Made by a program: the position numbers and the translations under genes. Below, in pieces: positions 45,272-53,413 of a stretch of 64,000 bases of DNA. Origin of the DNA: Krasilnikoviella flava (GTDB taxonomy: Bacteria; Actinomycetota; Actinomycetes; Actinomycetales; Cellulomonadaceae); the NCBI RefSeq assembly GCF_900167525.1, contig NZ_FUZQ01000001.1, positions 434,001 through 498,000 on the forward strand. The letters run 5' to 3'. The notes below the pieces were generated by a model. It ran no database searches, had not been told where the DNA came from, and saw only the letters and a list, made by a program, of their open reading frames with translations. Every line of letters begins with the position of its first letter. The first letter of the stretch is position 1.

Positions 45272-46624
45272 ATGACCACGCGACGCCGCCGGGCGGCACG
45301 GTTCCTGGCCCCGGCCCTCGCCCTGGCGGCCGGCTCGATCTCCCCGGCCACGGCCGAGGACGGCGAGGAGCGGGCGCGCACGGCCTCCCGGGCCATCACC
45401 TGGACCTGCACCGGCTCGCCGTGCCCCTGGGGCGGGTCCACCTCCGGCAACGCCGCCGTGTGGCCCGAGGGCTCCGGCGCGGTCTCGTCCCGGTACGGCT
45501 ACACCACGTCGGCGGCGGTCTACCTGCCCGACGACGCGGCCGAGGGCGCCACGATCACCGTCCTCGAGGGATCGGCGGGCGTGTGGGCGGGCCCGCTCGA
45601 CAGCCCGCACCGTTCCCTCGCCGGGCTGTCCGCCGGCGACGCGTTCACGGTCGGGGACCTCGCCGCGGGCGAGGTGGTGTCCCTGCAGAACGACGGGGCG
45701 GCGTTCGCGTACGCGTTCACCCCGGCCGGCGAGACACCGCCCGAACCGGAGCCGACGCCCACGCCGGAACCGACGCCGACCCCCACCCCGACCCCCGGGC
45801 CGGGCGGGGCGTCCCGGCCCGTCACCTGGAGCTGCACGGGCGACCCGTGCCCCTGGGGCTCGAGGACGTCGGGCAACGCCGTCTCCTGGCCCGAGACGTC
45901 CGGCGCGATCACCTCGCGCCACGGGTACACGACGTCGGAGGCCGTCTACCTCCCCGCCCCCGCGGCCGACGGCGACACCGTCGCCGTCGTCACCGGCTCG
46001 GCGACCCTGTACGCCGGGACGCCCACCGGGCCGCACCGCAGCGTCGCGCGCCTGTCCGCCGGCGAGCAGCACACGATCACAGGCCTGCCCTCCGACCAGG
46101 TGCTGTCCGTGCAGAACGACGACGCGCCGTTCACCTACGTGCACACCCCCGGTGAAGGGACCCCGGACCCGGGACCGACTCCGACTCCGACCGTCCCGGC
46201 CGGCGCCGTCGTGATGACCTCGACGCTCGCGCAATGGCACTGCGACGCCTACGCCACGTGCGCGGACGACGGCTGGGCGCCGTGGGTGGGCGGCGCCGTC
46301 GCCTGGCCCGAGTCCGCGGCCTACTCCACGAACGTGCGCGAGGGCTCGAACTCCCGCACCGTGCGCGACCTCGACGGCGAGGTCATCCACCCCTACATGG
46401 GGTCGTGGGCGGACGGCTGCCGGATCCACGTCCTCGAGGGCGAGGTGCTCGTCATCGAGTGGCAGCGCGGCACGGACACGTGGCGGCCCACGTTCCTGTC
46501 CCCCGGCGACGTCCACACGATCGAGCTGGTCGGCGACGAGGACGGCGCGATGATCGAGACGCCGGACACGCCCACCACGTTCAAGGTCGCGCTGACCGAC
46601 TGCACGCCGCAGCCCGTGCCTTGA
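45272..46624 (+). CDS. Secreted protein with three repeats of an uncharacterised domain
   Basis: A 450-residue exported protein with an N-terminal signal peptide (TTRRRRAARFLAPALALAAG, then SPATAE). Three related domains follow at residues ~41-150, ~183-292 and ~317-445. The first two share CTGxPCPWG, TSGNA, WPE and a GYTTSxAVYLP block; the third keeps WHC...C, GGAVAWPE and the overall order but is longer. Each of the first two has two N-terminal cysteines. Pro/Thr/Glu linkers join the domains. I recognise no catalytic motif; a carbohydrate- or wall-binding role is plausible next to polysaccharide genes. Confidence 0.8.
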   Translation: MTTRRRRAARFLAPALALAAGSISPATAEDGEERARTASRAITWTCTGSPCPWGGSTSGNAAVWPEGSGAVSSRYGYTTSAAVYLPDDAAEGATITVLEGSAGVWAGPLDSPHRSLAGLSAGDAFTVGDLAAGEVVSLQNDGAAFAYAFTPAGETPPEPEPTPTPEPTPTPTPTPGPGGASRPVTWSCTGDPCPWGSRTSGNAVSWPETSGAITSRHGYTTSEAVYLPAPAADGDTVAVVTGSATLYAGTPTGPHRSVARLSAGEQHTITGLPSDQVLSVQNDDAPFTYVHTPGEGTPDPGPTPTPTVPAGAVVMTSTLAQWHCDAYATCADDGWAPWVGGAVAWPESAAYSTNVREGSNSRTVRDLDGEVIHPYMGSWADGCRIHVLEGEVLVIEWQRGTDTWRPTFLSPGDVHTIELVGDEDGAMIETPDTPTTFKVALTDCTPQPVP

Positions 46625-46694
46625 TGTCGAGAGACAACTTCGGTCGACGAGCTCGCGTCCACGTCACATGACGCGCGCCCGACCCCGGCGGTGC

Positions 46695-46715
46695 GGCGCG
46701 CCGTGCGGGCGCGCC
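46695..46715. terminator. GC-rich hairpin, candidate terminator
   Basis: GGCGCGCC is repeated around a 5-nt loop (46695-46702 and 46708-46715); the octamer is its own reverse complement, so the copies pair perfectly. It lies in the 193-bp gap between two convergent genes and could terminate either. No T-tract. Confidence 0.45.
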
Positions 46716-46817
46716 GTCGCCTCGACCTGACGATCGGGTCTGGGCACGGGACGCAACCTTCCAGCAGTGCCTCACGGCACCACAGGTCAGGTGTCACCTA
46801 TCCGTGCAGCAGTCCCT

Positions 46818-48143
46818 CTAGAGCGCGCTGCCGTCGTCTGGCGTCGTGCGGGTCGATGAAATCCATCCGGTCGGCGAGCTCGAGTTGGCCCATTCATCCT
46901 TGGCCGTCGGCACGGCATCTACGAAGACCGAGTCGAGCTCACCGGTGGTGGCGTCCACGGTGGCTGTCTTCGGTTCGCCCGACTGAAGGAACGCGATGAG
47001 TTCCGGCTCCGTTCTCACGGGAGCGTCGGTCAGGACACCAGCGACCCAATGAGGGCCGAGGTCGTTCCCGGTCCAGCTGGGCGCGAGCAGGGCACCGGCG
47101 AGAACGGCCACCGTCGCCGTGAGCCCTGCCGCGGTGCTGCTTAGCCGGATACGCGCGGAACTGAGCTCGTCCATCCGGTTGATCACCCAGCGCACGCCGG
47201 CCATAGCGACGATGGAGACCGCGAAGAGACCGATGACGTTGCCGAAGTCGACGACGTCCAACGGCCTGAAGCGAGAGCCGAAGATCCCGGTGCGCCCAAC
47301 GGTCACGGCTGTCGCGATTCCCGCGAGGACCGGGATCGACTGGCGGGTACGTCTGGAGCAAAGCAGCACCACCAACGCAAGCCCTAGCAGGAGAAGGACT
47401 CCGTTCGTGCCCAGCGCATATCTGAACCCGGGCCGATAACCCCACGGCCCCGTCCCGTACGAGAGGCCTTGCACAATCCAGGCGGTCGGGAGCGCGACGA
47501 CGCCCGCAACGGCCAGGACCGTGACCCGCTTCCACACGGGGCTTTGCAGCGTCCGACTCCATGCCACGCGCTCAGCGACGACCATGGCGCACGCGGTCTG
47601 CCCGAGCACCCAGCCAGCGACGATGAACGCCTCCTGCATCTCACCGCGGCCGCCCAAGACGATCAGCGTGCCCCACGACACCGCCGCGGCGACCGTCAGG
47701 AACGCTCTCGCGGTGCGGAGAAACCCCAGCGCGAGGACGACGAACCCGACCAACCACAGGAGCCACGCTGGGGCAAGAGGTGTTCCCTCGACCGCGTGAC
47801 GAAGGCTGCCGTCAAACTGCAGTGTCGCGACGATGCTGCCGAGCGCGGCAGCTGCCGGGAGGAACAGCAGTATGGGGAGGAAGATCAACAGGCTGCTGGT
47901 GCCATGCCTGCGCTGCAGGGCCGTGGACCCGACCGGGGCCAGAAGCCACTCTCGCCCGGCCGCGCGCAGCAGATCGAAACGCTCGCCAGACGAAACGCGG
48001 CTCTGTTCGGGCTCGGACGCCTCGACGAGGTGTCCGAGCAACTCTGCCTGGTGATCACGCCGGTAGGAGTAGGGAAACAGGGACAACAGACGCTGATAGT
48101 CCCTCACCAGGACCGGATGCACGCGCACCTTCTCGTCGTTCAC
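46818..48143 (-). CDS. PadR-linked multi-pass membrane protein
   Basis: A 441-residue protein. The soluble head (residues ~1-75, VLVRDYQRLLSLFPYSYRRD, HQAELLGHLVEASEPEQS) resembles the cytoplasmic prefix domains of proteins paired with PadR regulators. Roughly eight membrane helices follow (LLIFLPILLFLPAAAALGSI, WLLWLVGFVVLALGFLRTAR and others), and then a C-terminal region of ~80 residues that may be extracytoplasmic. The GTG start overlaps the padR stop (GTGA), so the two are co-translated and this gene is the likely PadR target. Codon and base use are less GC-extreme than in flanking blocks. Confidence 0.72.
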   Translation of the reverse strand: MNDEKVRVHPVLVRDYQRLLSLFPYSYRRDHQAELLGHLVEASEPEQSRVSSGERFDLLRAAGREWLLAPVGSTALQRRHGTSSLLIFLPILLFLPAAAALGSIVATLQFDGSLRHAVEGTPLAPAWLLWLVGFVVLALGFLRTARAFLTVAAAVSWGTLIVLGGRGEMQEAFIVAGWVLGQTACAMVVAERVAWSRTLQSPVWKRVTVLAVAGVVALPTAWIVQGLSYGTGPWGYRPGFRYALGTNGVLLLLGLALVVLLCSRRTRQSIPVLAGIATAVTVGRTGIFGSRFRPLDVVDFGNVIGLFAVSIVAMAGVRWVINRMDELSSARIRLSSTAAGLTATVAVLAGALLAPSWTGNDLGPHWVAGVLTDAPVRTEPELIAFLQSGEPKTATVDATTGELDSVFVDAVPTAKDEWANSSSPTGWISSTRTTPDDGSAL

Positions 48144-48517
48144 GCCGTCGCCCCGTCCAGGCGCGAGCCCGCGCCACCCGGCGTCCCTACAACCCAACCC
48201 CGGGCGTTAAGGCGGGCCAATGCACTTCGTGCCTGGGCCTCGGCGCGGTGGGCCTCGGCCGCTAGCCGGTTCCCGCCCTCGGGGGTGAGCCGGTAGTAGC
48301 GCCGCAGTCGCGAGTCCACCACCTCTTCGTGATCGATCTCGACCAAGCCCGCCGCGACAAGTCGATCGATCGCGCCGTACAAGGTGCCAGCACGCAACGT
48401 GATCCGCCCCTCGGAGCTCAATTCGACGTCCTTGACGATGCCGTACCCGTGCGCCGGCCCCTGGGCCAGCGCCGACAGGATCAAGAACGCGGGTTCCTGC
48501 AACGGTCTCGATGTCAT
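48140..48517 (-). CDS. PadR-family transcriptional regulator
   Basis: A 125-residue winged-helix regulator of the short PadR type: AFLILSALAQGPAHGYGIVK, then LRAGTLYGAIDRLVAAGLVE (recognition helix) and RRYYRLTPEGGNRLAAEAHR. It probably represses its own operon with the membrane protein downstream. ATG 48517 is chosen; ATG 48529 adds four residues. A copy of the dispersed hairpin repeat lies 70 bp upstream. Confidence 0.9.
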   Translation of the reverse strand: MTSRPLQEPAFLILSALAQGPAHGYGIVKDVELSSEGRITLRAGTLYGAIDRLVAAGLVEIDHEEVVDSRLRRYYRLTPEGGNRLAAEAHRAEAQARSALARLNARGWVVGTPGGAGSRLDGATA

Positions 48518-48586
48518 GGCCGAGAACATACGCTCGCCACGAAGGCATGCCACCGGTGACACGCCGGTCGCGACTCAACGCCGGGT

Positions 48587-48645
48587 GTCAGAACCGACCG
48601 ATTCTGAGGCACGCCAGAATCGGGTTCTGGAGGTTTCGACACCTG
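48587..48645. repeat. Dispersed hairpin repeat, copy 1
   Basis: Starts GTCAGAACCGACCGATTCTG, then an 8-nt loop and CAGAATCGGGTTCTGG, giving a 9-bp stem CCGATTCTG/CAGAATCGG extended by AGAAC/GTTCT. It is followed by GTTTCGACACC (one mismatch from the 10-bp palindrome GTTTCGAAAC found in copies 2 and 3). It lies between a histidine phosphatase gene and padR. Confidence 0.9.
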
Positions 48646-48714
48646 TTGGCCCTGCTCGCCGCACCGAAGGGGCGTGCCAAACCTAGGCTCGGGGCGGGTT
48701 CGGGCAGGCCGGAC

Positions 48715-49404
48715 TTAAGAATCCAGATGGCGGATGTCGCCGATGGTGACGACGGCACGATTGTGGAAGCGACTGTCCTCTCGCAGCGTCGTGATGCTGC
48801 CTGACGGCACCGGGAACGCGACGTGCCCGGCCGCCTCGATCGGCATGCCGATCCAGGCGGCGACAACCAGTCCTGCGGTGTAGCCGTGCGTCACGATGAC
48901 AAGCTCGTCGACCTCGAGCGTGAGCAGGTCCATCATCGCTTCGTAGATGCGTCGTGCCACGTCCAGCCGGGTCTCCGAGCCTGCCGGGCCGTCATGATGA
49001 CGGAGGCGGTCGCCGACCGCCGGCGGCGGCACGAACCGCGCGTCGAGCCACGACTGCGGGCGTCCGCCGGCTTCTCCGTACGACTTCTCACGGAGCCTCG
49101 GGTCAAGCGCGGGTACGACGGTCAGGGTCTGTCCGATGATCTCTGCCGTCCGCCGGGTACGCCTCAGATCGGACGCTGCGATCGCGACCCGGGCCGATTC
49201 GTCGATGCGATCGTGCAGAGCGGCGGCGATCGCTTCAGCATGTCGTTCTCCGCGTGGCGTCAGAACCGAGTCGAACTGCCCGCCGACCACGTGCTCGACA
49301 TGGTGGGTCGCCTCCGGGTGTGTGACCACGCTGACCCGGCGTTCGTGCGCGGGGACGCGGCCGGGGACCGGTGCGAGCGGAGAGGTCTCGTCGGGTGCCG
49401 TCAC
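48715..49404 (-). CDS. Histidine phosphatase superfamily protein
   Basis: A 229-residue phosphoglycerate-mutase-like phosphatase. The active-site opening reads VVTHPEATHHVEHVVGGQFD, a known variant in which the RHG motif is THPEATHH, followed by LTPRGERHAEAIAAAL. The second histidine block is ELVIVTHGYTAGLVVAAW. It starts at GTG 49404; a GTG at 49422 adds six residues. It ends with TAA, unlike the TGA of most genes here. The substrate is unknown. It lies inside the less GC-rich segment with dispersed repeats. Confidence 0.85.
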   Translation of the reverse strand: MTAPDETSPLAPVPGRVPAHERRVSVVTHPEATHHVEHVVGGQFDSVLTPRGERHAEAIAAALHDRIDESARVAIAASDLRRTRRTAEIIGQTLTVVPALDPRLREKSYGEAGGRPQSWLDARFVPPPAVGDRLRHHDGPAGSETRLDVARRIYEAMMDLLTLEVDELVIVTHGYTAGLVVAAWIGMPIEAAGHVAFPVPSGSITTLREDSRFHNRAVVTIGDIRHLDS

Positions 49405-49586
49405 CCGGCCACTTTCACACACGGACCGGTGGTCGACGCCCGCGCCGTCCCAGGAACTCGCACCTCACGGGCATGCACCTCTACCAGTCAGAGAGTGCGA
49501 ACTGCGTTGGATGCTGCCGGCATCCGCTCGGTCCGCTCCGGCGCCTGATGGCGGATCGCTTCACGTCAGCGCGCGTCGACCCGCAT

Positions 49587-49898
49587 TCAGGTGAGGTCCG
49601 CCCAACGTGGATGCTCGCGCACGTACTCGTCGACGGTCTGCCGGATCACCCACTCGCCCTCGGTCATGTCGGCGGTTGTCCAGGCGACGGTGCCTGGCTC
49701 GAAGTCGTCGATGAGCCTCGCTTCGGATGCTGTCGCAATGCGGTAGGACTTCCCGCTGAGACCGACGTCCCGCAGGAACCTCCGGGCACTGCTGAGACTG
49801 TCCGCGCGGACGACAGCACGCGAGGGCAGCAGGTATTGAGTCGACGAGCGACCCAGGACGCCATGGCTCTTGAGTTCATGGAAGTAAAAAGTCTTCAT
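49587..49898 (-). CDS. Hypothetical protein
   Basis: A 103-residue protein I do not recognise. It opens MKTFYFHELKSHGVLGRSST and has a mixed alpha/beta look with many aromatic and charged residues (VDEYVREHPRWADL at the end); no membrane segment, signal peptide or cysteines. Base use is markedly less GC-rich than in the rest of the window, including an A-run near the start, which suggests recent acquisition. It is preceded by a strong hairpin at 49935-49958. A small cytoplasmic or phage-derived protein is possible. Confidence 0.55.
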   Translation of the reverse strand: MKTFYFHELKSHGVLGRSSTQYLLPSRAVVRADSLSSARRFLRDVGLSGKSYRIATASEARLIDDFEPGTVAWTTADMTEGEWVIRQTVDEYVREHPRWADLT

Positions 49899-49934
49899 CG
49901 GGTGAATCCCACCCTTGCGCTGGCCACGACGACA

Positions 49935-49958
49935 CCTTGCCGGTCGGAACCGGCAAGG
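49935..49958. terminator. Strong hairpin, candidate terminator
   Basis: CCTTGCCGGT (49935-49944) and ACCGGCAAGG (49949-49958) form a perfect 10-bp stem with a 4-nt loop, downstream of the F420-reductase-like gene. A second inverted repeat, GGTGATC/GATCACC with a 2-nt spacer (49980-49995), lies beside it. Confidence 0.6.
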
Positions 49959-50029
49959 GTCCAGATCGTCTGACGCCGAGGTGATCCTGATCACCACCTC
50001 AGCTGTCGGCTGCACCCGCCTGGTCTCGA

Positions 50030-50737
50030 TCAGAATTGCCGTGCAGCGACGTCCGGGCGGTGTGACGAAGCGAGCAACTCGCGGAGGCGAGCTGCGGAGA
50101 CGGGGGCGCCCGGGTCGTCGAGGTAGTTCTTCGCAAAGCCGTCGACGTCGGCGGCGTAGATCGGGGTGTAGGCCCCCGACTCGGGCTCGAAGCGCCACGA
50201 CTCGGCGAGCGTCCCGGCGTCGACGGTGTCGAAACCGAGCGTCCTCACGATCTGGGAGACGCGTGCCTTCGCCTCGCTGTCGTCACCGGCGACGGGCAGT
50301 GCAGTCCGCGGGTGGGAGTGAGCGAGGTGGGGGATGTGGTGGGAGACGATGCTGTTGAAGGCCTTGACGACGATGGAGTCAGGCAGGAGTGCCTGCTCGT
50401 ACTCGGCCGTCGTGCTCTGAAGCGTGTCGAGCGGCTCGATGCGGCCGTCACGGTGGGGGTAGTAGTTGCCGGTCGAGAGGATCGTCTTTCCGGACAGGGC
50501 GTCGATGGGCAGGTTCGGGTAGGCGCCCAGAGGCACGGCCAGTACCGGGATGTCGCCGAAGTCCGCAGCCGCTCGAGCATCGCCGGCCCGTGCGAGGGGA
50601 CCGAGTTCGTCGATCAGGGCGGTGAGGGACTCCGGTCCTCGTGAGTTCGCGATGAGGACTTCGTAGTCGGTCGCGACGGCCAGGCGGGCGACCGCGCTTC
50701 CGATGGCTCCGCTACCGATGATGCCGATGCGATTCAT
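50030..50737 (-). CDS. NADPH-dependent F420 reductase-like oxidoreductase
   Basis: A 235-residue Rossmann protein: IGIIGSGAIGSAVARLAVAT at the N-terminus, then ANSRGPESL, which fits NADP binding. VKAFNSIVSHHIPHL and TALPVAGDDSEAKARVSQIV match the NADPH:F420 oxidoreductase/NADP-binding family. Unlike true Fno enzymes it may act on another substrate, as many actinobacterial paralogues do. The ATG at 50737 lies 68 bp downstream of the TetR gene on the same strand, so it is likely the TetR target. Confidence 0.85.
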   Translation of the reverse strand: MNRIGIIGSGAIGSAVARLAVATDYEVLIANSRGPESLTALIDELGPLARAGDARAAADFGDIPVLAVPLGAYPNLPIDALSGKTILSTGNYYPHRDGRIEPLDTLQSTTAEYEQALLPDSIVVKAFNSIVSHHIPHLAHSHPRTALPVAGDDSEAKARVSQIVRTLGFDTVDAGTLAESWRFEPESGAYTPIYAADVDGFAKNYLDDPGAPVSAARLRELLASSHRPDVAARQF

Positions 50738-50805
50738 GGTCTCTCCTGATGTTCGTCCGGGTGTTCGTCGTGGTGGTCGGAGTCGGTCGGGTGGTGTCGT
50801 CGGCG

Positions 50806-51417
50806 CTAGCGGTCGTCGACGGCGCGAGCGGGTCTCGTCGTCGCCCACCCGTTCCTGGTCAGTTCGGCCAGAGCGGCGGCAGACGCGTCATCGGCCAGGG
50901 CTGCACCGCGTACCCAGCTGGTGGCCAGTGCGGCAAGGAACAGATCGCGGGCCCGGACGTCGCGGCGCGCGCTCCCGTCGTCCTGCGCGGCTTGCAGGAA
51001 CTCCTCGGTGGTCGTGATGAACCCCTGGCAGGTCACAGACAGCGGGGATGAGCTGGTCGTCGTCGCGGCCCGCAGAGGCTCAGGCAGGCCGGCGAATGCT
51101 CCCGCCCACGCGGTGATCGCGTCGAGCCAACCGTCCAGTGCATCGGCCGCGTTCACCGATCCGCCCCGGAGGTGATCACGCCGAGCCACGAGCGCGTCGT
51201 CGCGAGCGGTGAGCAACGCGGCAAGCAACGTCTCCCGATTCGGGAAGTGCCGGTAGAGGGTCCCTGCGCCGATCCCAGCCTGCTTGGCGATCGCATCGAG
51301 CGAGCCGGAGACTCCATGCTCGGAGAAGTACTGCTCCGCCGTGTCGAGGATCCGGTCCCTGTTGCGCTGGGCATCGGCCCGCAGAGCGCGAGTCTTATCC
51401 GTCGTCATTCCCTGCAT
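50806..51417 (-). CDS. TetR-family transcriptional regulator
   Basis: A 203-residue repressor. The helix-turn-helix is NRDRILDTAEQYFSEHGVSG, then LDAIAKQAGIGAGTLYRHFP, residues ~15-65. The remainder is the ligand-binding domain. ATG 51417 (MQGMTTDK) has an AGAGGGGCG-like site; ATG 51408 is an alternative. A 15-bp perfect palindrome lies 24 bp upstream and is the likely operator. Together with the downstream oxidoreductase it forms a small self-regulated operon. Confidence 0.9.
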   Translation of the reverse strand: MQGMTTDKTRALRADAQRNRDRILDTAEQYFSEHGVSGSLDAIAKQAGIGAGTLYRHFPNRETLLAALLTARDDALVARRDHLRGGSVNAADALDGWLDAITAWAGAFAGLPEPLRAATTTSSSPLSVTCQGFITTTEEFLQAAQDDGSARRDVRARDLFLAALATSWVRGAALADDASAAALAELTRNGWATTRPARAVDDR

Positions 51418-51441
51418 CACAACGCCCCTCTGCCGATCTAA

Positions 51442-51456
51442 CGGAGAGGCTCTCCG
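51442..51456. promoter_or_regulatory. TetR operator palindrome
   Basis: CGGAGAG and CTCTCCG surround a single central G, a perfect 15-bp inverted repeat 25 bp upstream of the TetR start codon. GCGGAGA/TCCGC-like half-sites continue to about 51485. Size and place are typical of TetR operators. Confidence 0.65.
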
Positions 51457-51508
51457 CATCGACGCAAGCGGAGACTATGTCCGCTAAGCGCACGAGTCAA
51501 ACATGCCG

Positions 51509-51566
51509 GTCAGAACCGACCGATTCTGAGGCGCGTCAGAATCGGGTTCTGAGAGTTTCGAAACCT
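51509..51566. repeat. Dispersed hairpin repeat, copy 2
   Basis: GTCAGAACCGACCGATTCTG, an 8-nt loop, CAGAATCGGGTTCTGA, then the perfect palindrome GTTTCGAAAC. It lies between the LOG gene and the TetR gene, downstream of one and upstream of the other. Confidence 0.92.
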
Positions 51567-51622
51567 GTGCGGCCCCGCGGGCATCGCGCCGGCTCGGCAA
51601 CGTCCTTCACGGACAGGAAACG

Positions 51623-52231
51623 TCAGCGGCTCCACTTAGCGGCGGGCGCCCGCCACGTCCCGAGCACGTCGAGGAGGCCCTGCGGAGAGTCGGCGACGAC
51701 GAGTGATTCACGATAGGTCGCAGCGAGGAAGCCTTCGGAGACCATGTGGTCGACCATCCTCAGCAGCGGCTGCCAGAACCCGTCCACGTCGTACAGCGCT
51801 ACGGGCTTGGCGTGGATGCCGAGCTGTTGCCAGGTCCACACCTCGAACAGCTCCTCCAGGGTGCCGGCGCCACCCGGCAGGGCGACGAACCCGTCGCCGA
51901 GCTCGCTCATGCGCAGCTTGCGCTCGTGCATGTCGGCCACCACCTCCAGGCGGGTAAGGCCCGGGTGCGCGATCTCGCCGTCAACCAGGGCCTGCGGCAT
52001 GACGCCCAGCACGTCCCCGCCGCTCGCCAGCGCGGCGTCGGCGACCTCGCCCATCAGCCCTACCTTGCCGCCGCCGTAGACGACGCCGACTCCGCGGTCG
52101 GCCAGGGTGCTGGCCAGGTCGCGCGCGGCCGCGGCATAACGCGGGTCGCGCCCCGCCGAGGAGCCGGTGAAGAGTGTGAGGTGGCGCAGCGCGCCTGGCG
52201 TGGACGACGTCAGAGTCTGGGGCTCGAGCAC
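51623..52231 (-). CDS. LOG family protein (cytokinin riboside 5'-monophosphate phosphoribohydrolase type)
   Basis: A 202-residue Rossmann-fold protein of the LOG/TIGR00730 family. FTGSSAGRDPRYAAAARDLA and VVYGGGKVGLMGEVADAALA bind nucleotide, HERKLRMSELGDGFVALPGG and the PGGAGTLEELFEVWTW signature carry the catalytic Arg/Glu. Such enzymes release free base from nucleoside monophosphates; the old name lysine decarboxylase is misleading. GTG 52231 is chosen because it sits ~17 residues before the first beta strand; upstream codons run into repeat copy 3. Confidence 0.88.
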   Translation of the reverse strand: MLEPQTLTSSTPGALRHLTLFTGSSAGRDPRYAAAARDLASTLADRGVGVVYGGGKVGLMGEVADAALASGGDVLGVMPQALVDGEIAHPGLTRLEVVADMHERKLRMSELGDGFVALPGGAGTLEELFEVWTWQQLGIHAKPVALYDVDGFWQPLLRMVDHMVSEGFLAATYRESLVVADSPQGLLDVLGTWRAPAAKWSR

Positions 52232-52295
52232 CCGGACATCGTAGGAGCCCACGACTTCCAGCGGGTTGTCGGCACTCCACAACCGTGCTGGCCGC

Positions 52296-52352
52296 GTCAG
52301 AACTGACCGATTCTGGAGCGCACCAGAATCGGGTTCTGGAGGTTTCGAAACC
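52296..52352. repeat. Dispersed hairpin repeat, copy 3
   Basis: GTCAGAACTGACCGATTCTG, a short loop, CAGAATCGGGTTCTGG and the palindrome GTTTCGAAAC. It lies in the divergent promoter region between the LOG gene and the inositol monophosphatase gene. Confidence 0.92.
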
Positions 52353-52433
52353 ACCCTCGCGACGATGAGGTCGGCGGTATGGCGGCTCGCTGGCTCGGTG
52401 TATCGGCGTCGATGTCCGGGTGCGGAGGATCAT

Positions 52434-53279
52434 GTGGCCATGCGATCCGACGACCTCGACCTGGCACTGCGAGCGGCACTCTCCGGCGGAGCGCTCGGCC
52501 TGAAGTACTTCGCGCACGTGCAGGACCTCGCGCGCGAGCACAAGTTCGACGGATCCGTGGTGACCCGCGCCGACCTCGCGGTCGAGGAAGAGGTGCGGCG
52601 CGTCCTGCTCGCCGAGCGGCCTGACGACGCGTTCCTCGGCGAGGAGACGGGCGAGTTCGGCGCCGGGCGGCGCCGGTGGATCCTCGACGGCATCGACGGC
52701 ACGCTCGTCTTCGTCGAGGGCGACGACCGGTGGCAGACCCTGATCGCGCTAGAGGAGGACGGCGTGGTGAGTGTCGGCGTCGCGATCGTGCCGGCGCAGC
52801 ATGAGGTCTGGTACGCGGTGCGGGGCCAAGGGGCCTTCGTCGCGGACGTCGTCGACGGGACGGTGACGAGGGAGCGGGCCCTGCGCGTCGGCGGGCCGCC
52901 GGCGTCTCTCGGGTCGTCCCGGACGGCGGTGCTGCCGCCGGTCACGATGGTGCCCCAGCAGCACCGGTCCGAGGTGGACCGGCTCGTGACCGCCGTCGAG
53001 CCGTCGGTCGACCCGTCCGGATGGCGGGTGCATGGAGCCTTGCTCGTCGCTGCCGGCGTGCTCGACCTCGCGGTCCAGGTGGGCGGCAAGGCATGGGACT
53101 ACGCGCCGCTGTCGCTGATCGTCACCGAGGCGGGCGGCAGCTTCGGCGGCGACCAGGGGCAGCGGCACCCGGTCACCGGGACCGGCGTGTTCGCGTGCGA
53201 CGACGCGACGGCCGCGGCAGCGCGCGGCGTCCTCGAGATTCCCGAGCGGCCGTCGGCGGCCGCATCGCCGCGCGAGTAA
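52434..53279 (+). CDS. Inositol monophosphatase family protein
   Basis: A 281-residue Mg-dependent phosphatase of the IMPase/FBPase/HisN superfamily. AFLGEETGEFG supplies metal-binding glutamates, WILDGIDGTLVFVEG is motif DxDGT, and GGKAWDYAPLSLIVTEAGGS is the WDxAP motif. Substrates could be inositol-1-phosphate, histidinol phosphate or a sugar phosphate; it cannot be fixed here. GTG 52434 has GGAGG at the right distance; ATG 52440 is possible. Transcription ends at a good hairpin (53376-53413). Confidence 0.9.
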   Translation: MAMRSDDLDLALRAALSGGALGLKYFAHVQDLAREHKFDGSVVTRADLAVEEEVRRVLLAERPDDAFLGEETGEFGAGRRRWILDGIDGTLVFVEGDDRWQTLIALEEDGVVSVGVAIVPAQHEVWYAVRGQGAFVADVVDGTVTRERALRVGGPPASLGSSRTAVLPPVTMVPQQHRSEVDRLVTAVEPSVDPSGWRVHGALLVAAGVLDLAVQVGGKAWDYAPLSLIVTEAGGSFGGDQGQRHPVTGTGVFACDDATAAAARGVLEIPERPSAAASPRE

Positions 53280-53298
53280 TGCCGCGAAGAGCCGACCC

Positions 53299-53320
53299 GT
53301 CAGAACCGACCGTTTCTGAC
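53299..53320. repeat. Dispersed hairpin repeat, partial copy 4
   Basis: GTCAGAACCGACCG matches the start of copies 1 and 2, then TTTCTGAC closes a short 7-bp inverted repeat with the opening GTCAGAA. The CAGAATCGGGTTCTGG and GTTTCGAAAC parts are missing. It lies 20 bp after the inositol monophosphatase stop. Confidence 0.75.
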
Positions 53321-53375
53321 ACACCGAAGCGTCAGGCTCGACACACCGTCGACACGCCGCTCAAAAACGTCGTTC

Positions 53376-53413
53376 AAAACCCCCGTCGGCCCAGAACCTC
53401 CGGCGGGGGTTTT
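53376..53413. terminator. Bidirectional intrinsic terminator
   Basis: AAAACCCCCG (53376-53385) pairs perfectly with CGGGGGTTTT (53404-53413), with additional CGG/CCG pairing inside. Runs of A on one side and T on the other make it a classic rho-independent terminator in both directions, between the convergent IMPase gene and the polysaccharide operon. Confidence 0.88.

Noticed and set aside
50121-50130. GAGGTAGT inside the F420-reductase-like gene as another array copy.
   Set aside because: Single copy in coding sequence with no 20-bp partner.
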